Below are positions 26,040 through 33,388 of a stretch of DNA of 33,388 nucleotides, piece by piece. The notes below the pieces were generated by a model, which saw only the letters and a program-made list of their open reading frames with translations, did not search any database and was not told the origin of the DNA. The position numbers were made by a program, and so were the translations under genes. Source of the stretch: Pseudomonadota bacterium (GTDB lineage: Bacteria > Myxococcota_A > Bradymonadia > UBA4248); the NCBI GenBank assembly GCA_017421975.1, contig JAFOHE010000015.1, positions 1 to 33,388 of the forward strand. The letters run 5' to 3'. Within the stretch, counting starts at the first letter, position 1. Every line of letters starts with the position of its first letter.

Positions 26040-26322
26040 CCCCCCGCTTTTCGCCTTTGGCTCAATACGCGAGGGTTCCGCTGCTTTTCGCCTTTGGCTC
26101 AATACGCAGCGTCGCGCGTCTATGTTGCGCCATAAGGCGCGCCATACGCCGCGCTTTTTTTTGCCCCCCGCTTTTCGCCTTTGGCTCAATACGCGAGGGT
26201 TCCGCTGCTTTTCGCCTTTGGCTCAATACGCAGCGTCGCGCGTCTATGTTGCGCCATAAGGCGTGCCATACGCCGCGCTTTTTTTGCCCCCCGCTTTTCG
26301 CCTTTGGCTCAATACGCGAGGG
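26040..26322. repeat. Composite tandem repeat, ~124-bp unit with inner 37-bp period
   Basis: GCTTTTCGCCTTTGGCTC followed by AATACGC occurs five times (starting 26046, 26083, 26170, about 26207 and 26293). Within a unit the two copies are 37 bases apart; whole units recur after 124 and 123 bases. Each complete unit then has a GC-rich hairpin and a T-run. Two full units and a partial third are present. Long minus-strand frames crossing it only reflect the repeat. Confidence 0.92.
26114..26161 (+). terminator. Repeat-embedded hairpin with T-run, first unit
   Basis: GCGCG (26114-26118) pairs with CGCGC (26150-26154); TATG (26121-26124) pairs with CATA (26143-26146) with a bulged C at 26147; an inner GCGCC-ATAA-GGCGC stem tops it, and a run of eight T follows. 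This could end the tsaD-OrfA transcript. The second unit repeats it at 26238-26285, where the inner arm GGCGC has become GGCGT, which still pairs by G-T wobble. Confidence 0.65.
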
Positions 26323-26349
26323 GAGTCTTCCTGATGCCTGACGCCTGAT

Positions 26350-26390
26350 AACTGACAACTGACAACTGACAACTGACAACTGACAACTGA
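26350..26390. repeat. 7-bp tandem repeat AACTGAC, 5.9 copies
   Basis: The heptamer AACTGAC repeats without interruption over 41 bases. Short heptamer arrays of this kind are known between genes in several bacterial groups and can change length by slippage. Confidence 0.9.
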
Positions 26391-26781
26391 TCCCTCATTC
26401 GACCAAAATGACAATGAGCAGGCGTGTCGTGTGGTTGTTATACACACAGATATACGATTAGTATGCATATATATATTATGTGGTTATTATACATACAATG
26501 GATACCATAAACACACCATATATTGCGTGATGAAGTATAAATTTTGTATTTACTCTCATGCAGGCAAGCTTTATACTTTATGTGTGTTTAAGAAGCTGAG
26601 TGCGACATGAATTTCAAAAGACAAAGTGTTTTTTGAAGCGGCAGAGGCGTCTCAGTTTTTGATCAATCTTATTATCGTGATCGTGCGCAACGCGGGACAA
26701 TGATTCATGAATCGTTGTTGATTCCCGGAAGTGGCCTGGAGCGTCGTTGACCTCGATCCAGAACGAAGTCAGGAGTGAGAG
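26391..26781. other. AT-rich intergenic stretch upstream of serA
   Basis: No gene is visible. TGTGGTTGTTATACACACA (26430-26448) recurs as TGTGGTTATTATACATACA (26479-26497), 17 of 19 bases identical, 49 bases apart. The part from 26600 to 26760 is less AT-rich and probably forms the serA leader, but I found no recognisable riboswitch. The serA ribosome site is AGGAG shortly before its ATG. Confidence 0.5.
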
Positions 26782-27699
26782 ATGAAAGTACTCGTTGCTA
26801 CAGAAAAACCGTTTGCCGCAGTTGCCGTCGAAGGGATCCGCAAAGAGATCGAATCGGCAGGTCATACGCTTGTCCTGCTTGAAAAGTATTCGGATAAACA
26901 GCAGCTTCTCGACGCCGTTTCGGATGCAGATGCCATTATTATCCGATCGGACAAAATCACGGCAGAAGTTCTCGATGCAGCTAAACAGTGCAAAATTGTC
27001 GTGCGTGCCGGTGCGGGCTATGACAACGTCGATCTTGATGCAGCGACGGCGCATCATGTTGTCGTCATGAATACCCCTGGTCAGAACTCCAATGCTGTTG
27101 CTGAACTCGTCTTTGGTATGCTCATTATGGGTGTGCGTAAATTTTATACGGGTGCAGCAGGGACGGAACTCCTCGGCAAAAAAATCGGCATTCTTGCCTT
27201 CGGTAACGTCGGGCGCAACGTCGCACGTATTGCAAAGGGCTTTGGGATGGATGTCTATGCTTATGATGCTTTCTGCCCGAAAGATGTCATTGAAGCCGCC
27301 GGCGTACATGCCGTTGACAGCCAGGCAGATCTCTTCAAATCCTGTGACATCGTCAGCCTTCACATTCCTGCGACGCCTGAGACGAAAAAATCCATTGGCA
27401 AAGACCTCGTCGGCAGCATGAAAAAGGGCGGTATCCTCGTCAACACGGCACGTAAGGAAGTCATCCATGAAGACGAACTGGTCGCCCTCATGGCGGAACG
27501 GACTGACCTCGTCTATTTGACAGACATCGCACCCGATCAGGCGGATGCCTTCAAGGCGTTTGAAGGCCGCTACTTTGCCACACCCAAAAAAATGGGGGCT
27601 CAGACGGCTGAAGCCAATATCAACGCCGGTATCGCTGCTGCAAAACAGATTGTCGCCTATTTCAAAGATGGCTGCACGAAATTCCAGGTCAATAAGTAA
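26782..27699 (+). CDS. serA: D-3-phosphoglycerate dehydrogenase, short form
   Basis: This 305-residue NAD-dependent dehydrogenase starts serine synthesis by oxidising 3-phosphoglycerate. RAGAGYDNVDLDAA is the substrate loop. The Rossmann motif is ILAFGNVGRNVARIAKGFGM, with Ala in place of the first Gly of GxGxxG. LVNTARKEVIHEDEL carries the catalytic Arg. The usual catalytic His region (T-P-H-x-G) reads TPKKMGAQTAEAN, with Lys instead of His, as I recall for short SerA proteins of Bacteroidetes. There is no C-terminal ACT domain, so feedback inhibition by serine is not expected. It starts a two-gene unit with the DUF1015 gene 20 bp downstream. Confidence 0.88.
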   Translation: MKVLVATEKPFAAVAVEGIRKEIESAGHTLVLLEKYSDKQQLLDAVSDADAIIIRSDKITAEVLDAAKQCKIVVRAGAGYDNVDLDAATAHHVVVMNTPGQNSNAVAELVFGMLIMGVRKFYTGAAGTELLGKKIGILAFGNVGRNVARIAKGFGMDVYAYDAFCPKDVIEAAGVHAVDSQADLFKSCDIVSLHIPATPETKKSIGKDLVGSMKKGGILVNTARKEVIHEDELVALMAERTDLVYLTDIAPDQADAFKAFEGRYFATPKKMGAQTAEANINAGIAAAKQIVAYFKDGCTKFQVNK

Positions 27700-27719
27700 G
27701 CTCAAATACGGAGTATCTC

Positions 27720-28967
27720 ATGGCAGTAGTCAAACCATTCAAAGGCGTTCGTCCGCCGAAGCACCTCGTCGAAAAAGTGGAAAGCCGTCCTTATGACGTT
27801 CTCGATTCGGAAGAAGCCCGCGCAGAAGCTGGCGACAACGAGATGTCCCTCTATCACATTATCAAGCCTGAAATTAACTTTGAGCCAGGCACGAGTGAAT
27901 ACGATCCAAAGGTCTATGAAAGCGCCGCTCAGCATTTTCAGATGTTCCAGGACAAAGGATGGCTCGTCCAGGATGATCAGGAAATGTATTATATCTACGC
28001 CCAGACGATGAACGGAAAAACGCAGTACGGGCTCGTCGTCGGCGCTTATGTCGATGATTATCTCAACGGCGTGATCAAAAAACACGAACTCACGCGGGCC
28101 GATAAAGAAGAAGACCGCATGAAACACGTGCGTGTCAACAATGCCAACATTGAACCCGTGTTCTTTGCTTATCCCGACAATGACGTGCTTGACGCTTTGA
28201 TTAAACGTTATGCGCAGACGGAACCCGAATACGATTTTATTGCACCAATTGATGGCTTCGGGCACAAATTCTGGTTAATCAGAGATGCCGCCGATATTGC
28301 GACGATCACCGCTGAATTTGCCAAAATGCCTGCATTGTACATCGCCGATGGGCATCACCGTTCTGCCGCTGCAGCACTCGTCGGCGCCGAAAAAGCCAAA
28401 GCTGATCCAAATCACCGCGGGGATGAGGAGTACAACTATTTTATGGCTGTCTGCTTCCAGGCAAGCCAGCTCACGATTCTCGATTACAATCGCGTCGTCA
28501 AGGATTTGAATGGACTTACGCCGAGTGAGTTCCTCGATAGGCTTGCCGCGAATTTTGAGGTCGAATGTAAGGGGACGGAGGCGTATCGTCCGGCGAAGCT
28601 CCACGAATTCTCGCTTTATCTCGAAGGAAAATGGTATGCACTGAACGCGAAAGCCGGCACATTCGATGCTTCCGATCCCATCGGCGTTCTTGATGTCAGC
28701 ATTTCTTCACGACTTATTCTCGACGATATCCTCGGCATTAAAGACCTTCGCAAAGATAAACGCATCGATTTCGTCGGTGGGCTTCGCGGCCTCGGCGAGT
28801 TGAAGCGTCGCGTCGATAGTGGAGAGATGAAAATGGCACTTGCCCTCTATCCGGTGACGATGAAACAAATCATGGATATCGCCGATTCCGGCAAAATTAT
28901 GCCGCCAAAGGCAACTTGGTTTGAGCCAAAATTGAGAAGCGGACTCGTCATTCACAAACTCGACTAA
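27720..28967 (+). CDS. DUF1015 family protein
   Basis: This is a 415-residue cytoplasmic protein. The start (VVKPFKGVRPPKHLVEKVESRPYDVL), the central LYIADGHHRSAAA motif with EEYNYFMAVCF after it, and the late MALALYPVTMKQIMDIADSG plus PPKATWFEPKLRSGLVIH all match DUF1015, a family of unknown function often next to serC/serA. The His-rich ADGHHR motif is its most conserved part and may be the active site. It follows serA by 20 bp and ends before an intrinsic terminator, so it is cotranscribed with serA; a role linked to serine or phosphoserine is inference. serC itself is not in the window. Confidence 0.92.
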   Translation: MAVVKPFKGVRPPKHLVEKVESRPYDVLDSEEARAEAGDNEMSLYHIIKPEINFEPGTSEYDPKVYESAAQHFQMFQDKGWLVQDDQEMYYIYAQTMNGKTQYGLVVGAYVDDYLNGVIKKHELTRADKEEDRMKHVRVNNANIEPVFFAYPDNDVLDALIKRYAQTEPEYDFIAPIDGFGHKFWLIRDAADIATITAEFAKMPALYIADGHHRSAAAALVGAEKAKADPNHRGDEEYNYFMAVCFQASQLTILDYNRVVKDLNGLTPSEFLDRLAANFEVECKGTEAYRPAKLHEFSLYLEGKWYALNAKAGTFDASDPIGVLDVSISSRLILDDILGIKDLRKDKRIDFVGGLRGLGELKRRVDSGEMKMALALYPVTMKQIMDIADSGKIMPPKATWFEPKLRSGLVIHKLD

Positions 28968-28990
28968 TATGCATTGTATGATATGATCTC

Positions 28991-29019
28991 GCTCTGCCGT
29001 TGTGCGGCAGAGCTTTTTT
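28991..29019 (+). terminator. Intrinsic terminator after serA-DUF1015
   Basis: GCTCTGCCG (28991-28999) pairs perfectly with CGGCAGAGC (29005-29013), followed by six T. Confidence 0.92.
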
Positions 29020-29045
29020 ATTATTTTAACCCATGGAGAAATAGG

Positions 29046-29513
29046 ATGGCTGACGCTCCCGTATTGAATGAACACAATAAAAATGAATATCCGCCAATGC
29101 ATTCTGCAGAACATATTCTCAATCGTACAATGGTTAATATGTTCGGATGTGAAAGGTCAAAAAATGCACATATTGAGCGCAAAAAAAGCAAATGTGATTA
29201 CCATCTTTCACAAGCACCGACTCGGGAACAAATCGAAGAAATCGAACGTCGCGTCAACCAGGTCATTGCATCTCATCAGGATGTTACCGTTGAATTTGTA
29301 GATAGAGTGCATTTACCAGCCGATGTCGATTTGTCCAAATTACCGGAAAATGCGAGTGAGACGCTTCGCCTTGTTCGCATCGGCGACTACGATGTTTGCG
29401 CTTGCATTGGAACGCATGTCGCCAATACGCGCGAAATCGCGCCTTTCAAAATCATATCCTCCGATTGGAATGATGGCGTTTGGCGCGTGCGATTTAAGCT
29501 CCTCGAAAAATAA
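29046..29513 (+). CDS. AlaX-like alanyl-tRNA editing protein
   Basis: This 155-residue protein resembles the second additional (SAD) editing domain of alanyl- and threonyl-tRNA synthetases. The zinc ligands are visible as HSAEH (residues about 19-23) and CIGTH near residue 120, with CDYHLS and EIERRVNQVI between them. Free-standing proteins of this kind remove wrongly attached serine or glycine from tRNA. The ATG at 29046 is chosen because it follows GGAG and lies after the previous terminator; an in-frame ATG at 28974 would sit before that terminator. Serine synthesis genes are just upstream, which fits serine mischarging but is only suggestive. Confidence 0.88.
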   Translation: MADAPVLNEHNKNEYPPMHSAEHILNRTMVNMFGCERSKNAHIERKKSKCDYHLSQAPTREQIEEIERRVNQVIASHQDVTVEFVDRVHLPADVDLSKLPENASETLRLVRIGDYDVCACIGTHVANTREIAPFKIISSDWNDGVWRVRFKLLEK

Positions 29514-29665
29514 TGTGTTTAATTTCATGAACCATGCGCGTTTAATTTGACGAGCTATGCGGAAAATAGTATCTGTTAGTCCGTGGTCGCTTGACCAGTA
29601 CTTTAAAGCATGAGGATGAATATATATAGTCTGTTAGCAGACATGATTTCATCGCGTGTTAAAGG

Positions 29666-29691
29666 ATATTGCTTATATATATAAGCAATAT
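29666..29691. promoter_or_regulatory. Perfect 26-bp palindrome before the VIT-domain gene
   Basis: The arm ATATTGCTTATAT is followed by its exact reverse complement, ending 30 bases before the ATG at 29722. Placed just ahead of the ribosome site AAGGAG, it could be an operator for a dimeric repressor or form an RNA hairpin. Two smaller hairpins lie upstream (TGGTC-GCTT-GACCA at 29585-29598; GTCTG-TTAG-CAGAC at 29629-29642). No convincing -35/-10 pair was found. Confidence 0.65.
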
Positions 29692-29721
29692 ATAAACAGA
29701 GTGAGAAGGAGAGCAATCATT

Positions 29722-32700
29722 ATGATAAATGAAGAAGCCATAATTCTACCAGTTCCCCGCGTACCCCTCGTTGTGATAGAGGTGCCGTCTTTGTTACAAG
29801 AAGAAACCGCACCGCGCATCGGTGAATATTGTATTGAAGCGAAGATTAAGGGATTATATGCGCACGTTACGACGGAATTTACGATTCATAATGATAATCA
29901 TCGTACTTTTGAAGGTGAATTGGAATTTCCGCTTCCCGATGGTGGTGTCGTCTGTGGCTATGCGATTGATCTTCAGGGCGTGATGACGCCTGCAAGCGTC
30001 GTGGAAAAAGAAAAAGCCCGCATTGCTTTTGAGAATGAAGTCAAAAAAGGTATTGATCCAGGGCTCGTCGAGCAAGTGCGTGGCAATGCGTATCGAACGC
30101 GCATTTATCCACTTCCCGCGAAAGGCTCGCGACGCGTTCGCATCGAATATCTCACGTCCCTCGTTCACGGTGAAAATGGCGATGCTGCACTCTATCTGCC
30201 CATGCCACACACGAAACTCGAACGACGCGATGTTGAAATCATGGTCGATATGCCTGATGCGCCTGCGCCGCGATTGAGTGGCCTTGGCAATCACACGTTT
30301 GTACAGGCACAGGCCGTCTGGCGCGTCGAAACACACGATACCGATATCACGCCCGATGACGATCTCCTCATCGCCTTACCGACGTTGCCGAAGCAGTTCG
30401 CTTGTCTTGAATCCCATGATGGTGATACCTTTTTTGTGGCAAGTGTTGAAACGCCTGTCGATGACCAAAATGCGCATACGGTACTTCCAAAGGCTTGGCG
30501 CATCATTTGGGATGCTTCCGGAAGCCGCGCGGAAGCAGATATCAAGGCTGCTATCGCTCTCCTTGAGCTTTTGCCAAAGAACGAGGCTTATACACTCCAC
30601 GTTTTCAGAAACACCCTTGAACCTGTTCGGACTTTTGCGGATCTCGACGCGCTTCTCAATGCCGTTCGCGCTGTCGTCTATGATGGCGGTACGGATTATG
30701 CGCCATTGCAGGCATTGGCACGCGACGCTTTTGATGGCATGACGCTCTTCTTTACTGATGGTTTAGATACGTTCATCGGTGCTTTGCCCGAATTCGGTGC
30801 TTCCTCTGCTGCGATTGTGTCGTCAAAGATGCGCGATATTTCGGTGCTTCGCGCCGCGTGTGGCGGCAAAGTCTTTGATCTTGCTTCCATGACGCCGAAA
30901 AAGATCATTGAAAACCTTCATGTGACTTTGCCCACGATTTGTGCCGTGAAAGGGGAGGGCATTTCGGATATTCTGGGCATCGGCGAGGTGACTACGGGAC
31001 GGCTCACCATCCTCGGACGGCTCAACGTGGACAAGGCACAGATCACCCTTTGCACGTCAAAAGGCGAAAACATCGAAATGACGCTCGATCGGGCAAAAGC
31101 AAAAGAAGGCAGGAACCTGGCACTTGCATGGGCTGCCAAACGCGTAGAAGCGCTTTCGCCAAACGCCGACAGCCATCGAGAAGAGCTTTTGGCCATCGGT
31201 CGCCATTTTTCAATCGTTAGCCCCGTTTCGAGCATGATCGTCTTTGAACGCCTAGAACAATGGCTTGAATACGACATTGAACCGCCTTTGGCTTTGGAAG
31301 CGTTACATAAAGATTGGCTTGAAAAGCACCAGCAGAACAAACAGAGTGAGGAACTCAAACGTCGTAACTGGCTGAATTCGCTCGATTCGGAGTGGTGCAG
31401 AAGAAAGGAGTGGTGGGCATCGCCTGTGCCTAAAATAGAGAAGCCTTCAAGCGGTCTCTTTGGACAAATGCGGAATGTTGCTCAGGCTGTTGGTGGAGCA
31501 ATGTCGTCATTAGCTAGAAACGCGGTGCCAGCACGGTTGAGAGAGGCGCCCATGATGATGGCTGATAGGCAAGTGCCCCACATGGAAAGTGAAAATATGC
31601 CCGGAATGGGTATGGCGAGTCCATCCATGGCTGGAAATGCTGCGCCTATGCCACCGTGTATGGCTGAAAGGTCTGTCGCACGCGCACCTATCGCGGACGA
31701 TGAGGATTGTTGTTGCGAGATGTGTGAAGCATGTATGGATGAGGAAGACAGTTGCGATGCATCTGACAAGGCCTCTTGCGATGCCAATAACGCAGGCGTG
31801 ATTACGATCCAGGCTTGGAATTCGGATATGCCTTATCTCAAGGCGATTAGGGACGCTTCTGTGATCTTCAAAGACAGGGATAGCCTCTATACGGAATATA
31901 TCAAACAAAGAAAGATTTACGCTTCAAGTCCTTCATTTTATCTCGATTGTGCAAGCCTCTTTTTTGAACAAAAAGAAAAAAATTATGCCATTCGAATTTT
32001 GTCAAATCTTTCAGAATTAAAACTCGATGATGTCGCTCTCCTTCGCGTCTATGCTTGGCGTCTGCGCGAGGCTGGTGAACTTGATTTGGCGATTGTAATA
32101 CTCCAAAAAGTGGCGAAAATTCGTCCAGATGAAGCAGTTTCCTTTAGGGATTTGGCGCTGACTTATACATTACGCGCCAAAAGGGATCATTCGGCTGAGG
32201 ACGCCGAAGTAGCACTGAAATATTATAAACATGTCATAGAAACGCCGTGTCCGCGTCGTGACGCTATTTATACAGCAGTCGTTGCCATCGAAGAATTTAA
32301 TGCTTTGGCTGCCTGGTGTGATGCACAAAATTGGAATGAACATAAACCTGTCATGCCCGAACTGGATGAAAAATATCGTCAAAATCTCGATACCGATATA
32401 CGCATTGTTCTGATGTGGGATGCGGATGATACTGATATTGATTTACACGTCCTCGAACCTAGCGGAGAAGAGGTTTATTATTCAAATAAACGTTCTGCAT
32501 CTGGTGGTATGTTAAGTTATGATGTGACGACGGGATATGGGCCAGAAGAGTATTTACATAAAAAAGCACCGTCTGGAACATATAAAATTCTGTCCAATTA
32601 TTTTGCCAGTCACCAGCAAAAATTGACGGGACCCGTCACTGTGACAGCGACGGTCTTTACAGATTGGGGACGTCCGAACGAAAAAAGCCAGACGATGAGT

Positions 32701-32754
32701 CTGCGGCTCGAGAATGCCAAAGATCATGTCATGATTGGTGAAATTAAAATATAA
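29722..32754 (+). CDS. VIT / vWA / TPR / DUF2135 multidomain protein
   Basis: This is a 1010-residue protein. The ATG at 29722, after AAGGAG, is preferred to one at 29656 that precedes the palindrome. Residues about 20-150 are a VIT domain (VTTEFTIHNDNHRTFEGELE, then FPLPDGG). About 255-400 is a vWA domain whose metal site looks intact: DASGS near residue 264, GGTD, and FTDG. Residues about 610-695 form a disordered Met-rich then Cys/Asp/Glu-rich linker. A helical TPR-like part follows (LRVYAWRLREAGELDLAIVI), and the C-terminus is a DUF2135/YfaP-type beta domain (RIVLMWDADDTDIDLHVLEP ... SGTYKILSNYF). There is no signal peptide. VIT-vWA proteins usually act in protein-protein contacts; the role here is unknown. 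No terminator was found after it. Confidence 0.88.
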   Translation: MINEEAIILPVPRVPLVVIEVPSLLQEETAPRIGEYCIEAKIKGLYAHVTTEFTIHNDNHRTFEGELEFPLPDGGVVCGYAIDLQGVMTPASVVEKEKARIAFENEVKKGIDPGLVEQVRGNAYRTRIYPLPAKGSRRVRIEYLTSLVHGENGDAALYLPMPHTKLERRDVEIMVDMPDAPAPRLSGLGNHTFVQAQAVWRVETHDTDITPDDDLLIALPTLPKQFACLESHDGDTFFVASVETPVDDQNAHTVLPKAWRIIWDASGSRAEADIKAAIALLELLPKNEAYTLHVFRNTLEPVRTFADLDALLNAVRAVVYDGGTDYAPLQALARDAFDGMTLFFTDGLDTFIGALPEFGASSAAIVSSKMRDISVLRAACGGKVFDLASMTPKKIIENLHVTLPTICAVKGEGISDILGIGEVTTGRLTILGRLNVDKAQITLCTSKGENIEMTLDRAKAKEGRNLALAWAAKRVEALSPNADSHREELLAIGRHFSIVSPVSSMIVFERLEQWLEYDIEPPLALEALHKDWLEKHQQNKQSEELKRRNWLNSLDSEWCRRKEWWASPVPKIEKPSSGLFGQMRNVAQAVGGAMSSLARNAVPARLREAPMMMADRQVPHMESENMPGMGMASPSMAGNAAPMPPCMAERSVARAPIADDEDCCCEMCEACMDEEDSCDASDKASCDANNAGVITIQAWNSDMPYLKAIRDASVIFKDRDSLYTEYIKQRKIYASSPSFYLDCASLFFEQKEKNYAIRILSNLSELKLDDVALLRVYAWRLREAGELDLAIVILQKVAKIRPDEAVSFRDLALTYTLRAKRDHSAEDAEVALKYYKHVIETPCPRRDAIYTAVVAIEEFNALAAWCDAQNWNEHKPVMPELDEKYRQNLDTDIRIVLMWDADDTDIDLHVLEPSGEEVYYSNKRSASGGMLSYDVTTGYGPEEYLHKKAPSGTYKILSNYFASHQQKLTGPVTVTATVFTDWGRPNEKSQTMSLRLENAKDHVMIGEIKI

Positions 32755-32811
32755 TAATATGGGATTTGCGCTGCCTATCCATGCACCTTTTGGCGCATGG
32801 ATACGGCGCGC

Positions 32812-32847
32812 GCGTTGGCTATTGGCCAATAGCCAATACGCCAACGC
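32812..32847 (+). repeat. 15-bp hairpin with bulged C, containing a 22-bp palindrome
   Basis: GCGTTGGC (32812-32819) pairs with GCCAACGC (32840-32847), and TATTGGC (32820-32826) with GCCAATA (32832-32838), loop CAATA, with one bulged C at 32839. Bases 32815-32836 also form a perfect palindrome. The layout matches the hairpins at 7359, 24466 (minus) and 26114. Confidence 0.8.
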
Positions 32848-32955
32848 AATACATTTTGGGGGCGGTTTGCTATATTTGTGACTCTGCTGTTGACTGTGCC
32901 TACGGCAAAAACCTCTCGCCATTTCGCGTGTGACGCGTTATGGTGGAAAAGATGA

Positions 32956-32979
32956 GACAAAGGTGCCAGACCCTTTGTC
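32956..32979. repeat. 8-bp inverted repeat before the AAA-ATPase gene
   Basis: GACAAAGG (32956-32963) pairs with CCTTTGTC (32972-32979). It lies 19 bases before the AAA-ATPase start codon, in the leader or promoter. Confidence 0.6.
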
Positions 32980-32998
32980 AAAGTTATATGGAGGAAAC

Positions 32999-33388
32999 AT
33001 GCAGGAACGCTATTTCCCAATCGGGATTCAGACATTTGAAGAGATTCGGCGGTTAAATGCCATCTACGTGGACAAAACACATTTGCTCTACCGCCTGGCA
33101 AGTGGGGGAAAGTACTATTTTCTCTCTCGCCCGCGAAGATTCGGCAAATCCCTGCTTATTTCGACGCTTAAAGCGTATTTCGAGGGCCGAAAAGACCTGT
33201 TTGAAGGATTGGCAATCGTCAACCTCGAAAAAGATTGGATGCCATACCCGGTGCTGCATTTTTCATTGAGCAAAAAGCGGATTGTGAAGCTCGAAGACGT
33301 CGGGATTTTGCTCGACAATCTTCTTCGGGAACTCGAAGGCGTTTATGGCGCAGAGCCGGAGACGGATAAATCACAATACGGTCTGCGG
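32999..33388 (+). CDS. AAA-ATPase of the DUF1703/PDDEXK-associated type, 3' end missing
   Basis: The frame starts at the ATG at 32999, with GGAGG 4 bases before it, and runs open off the right edge (130 residues visible). The N-terminus [20 protein letters not shown] is followed by [20 protein letters not shown], then the Walker A region [20 protein letters not shown] and [20 protein letters not shown]. This matches the 'predicted AAA-ATPase' family (PF09820) which usually carries a C-terminal PD-(D/E)XK nuclease-like domain; that part is outside the window. Such genes are often present in many copies in gut bacteria and their function is not settled. Confidence 0.9.
   Translation, partial: MQERYFPIGIQTFEEIRRLNAIYVDKTHLLYRLASGGKYYFLSRPRRFGKSLLISTLKAYFEGRKDLFEGLAIVNLEKDWMPYPVLHFSLSKKRIVKLEDVGILLDNLLRELEGVYGAEPETDKSQYGLR

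Noticed and set aside
25368-26379. Minus-strand frames giving repeated Lys/Arg-rich peptides
   Set aside because: They cross the composite tandem repeat and the end of tsaD; the peptide repetition simply mirrors the DNA repeat.
26614-27705. Long open frame (363 codons) on the minus strand
   Set aside because: It is opposite serA, which has full family motifs and a good ribosome site; the antisense product resembles nothing.

Overview
The window reads as chromosomal DNA of a Gram-negative bacterium with many lipoproteins. Signs of this are type IV pilus minor pilins, a periplasmic LysM transglycosylase, and several signal peptides ending in a lipobox-like Cys. Three traits together point towards Myxococcota, Bradymonadota or related former Deltaproteobacteria: Cys-rich 'CGNGxxDxGEACD' repeats, TPR-PEGA proteins, and a mevalonate-pathway decarboxylase. 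A SerA-DUF1015 pair and a DUF1703-type AAA-ATPase resemble genes common in gut bacteria. The lineage is an inference. I saw no tRNA, rRNA, CRISPR array or intact insertion sequence.

Layout. 1-1.85 kb: end of a type IV pilus minor pilin cluster (PilW-like, cut by the window edge, then PilX-like). 1.87-5.8 kb, minus strand: two tandem paralogous TPR-PEGA proteins and a 5'-nucleotidase-type lipoprotein. 6-10.8 kb, plus strand: metK, a PH-like membrane protein, rnhB, ridA, a PHB-regulator-domain protein and coaE. 10.8-12.1 kb, minus strand: eno. 12.1-13.3 kb: no convincing gene, but two diverged copies of a structured ~145-bp repeat. 13.3-15.45 kb: a Cys-rich beta-helix lipoprotein. 15.5-17.3 kb, minus strand: mvaD then a flavoprotein. 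17.3-18.8 kb: a 37-bp minisatellite and an orphan lipoprotein. 18.8-22.4 kb, minus strand: a tight unit of LysM transglycosylase, MBL-fold hydrolase and acyltransferase. 22.6-24.3 kb: a secreted ComEC-like MBL lipoprotein. 24.5-26.0 kb: tsaD overlapping a gene for a transposase-OrfA-like double-HTH protein. 26.0-26.8 kb: composite tandem repeats. 26.8-29.5 kb: serA, a DUF1015 gene and an AlaX-like editing protein. 29.7-32.75 kb: a large VIT/vWA/TPR/DUF2135 protein. 33.0 kb to the edge: start of an AAA-ATPase.

Most coding content is housekeeping or cell-envelope. The unusual part is the intergenic DNA. Four loci carry hairpins with one fold: an outer GGC/GCC stem, an inner stem starting T-A, and a single bulged C in a conserved ATA-C-GCC 3' side. 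Their inner arms differ in sequence but remain complementary. Two loci carry related minisatellites of exactly 37 bp. Two ~145-bp copies upstream of the beta-helix gene keep a TGTTCA/TGAACA stem followed by a GTAACGCC/GGCATAAC element. All coordinates and pairings come from reading the sequence by eye; no database search was possible.
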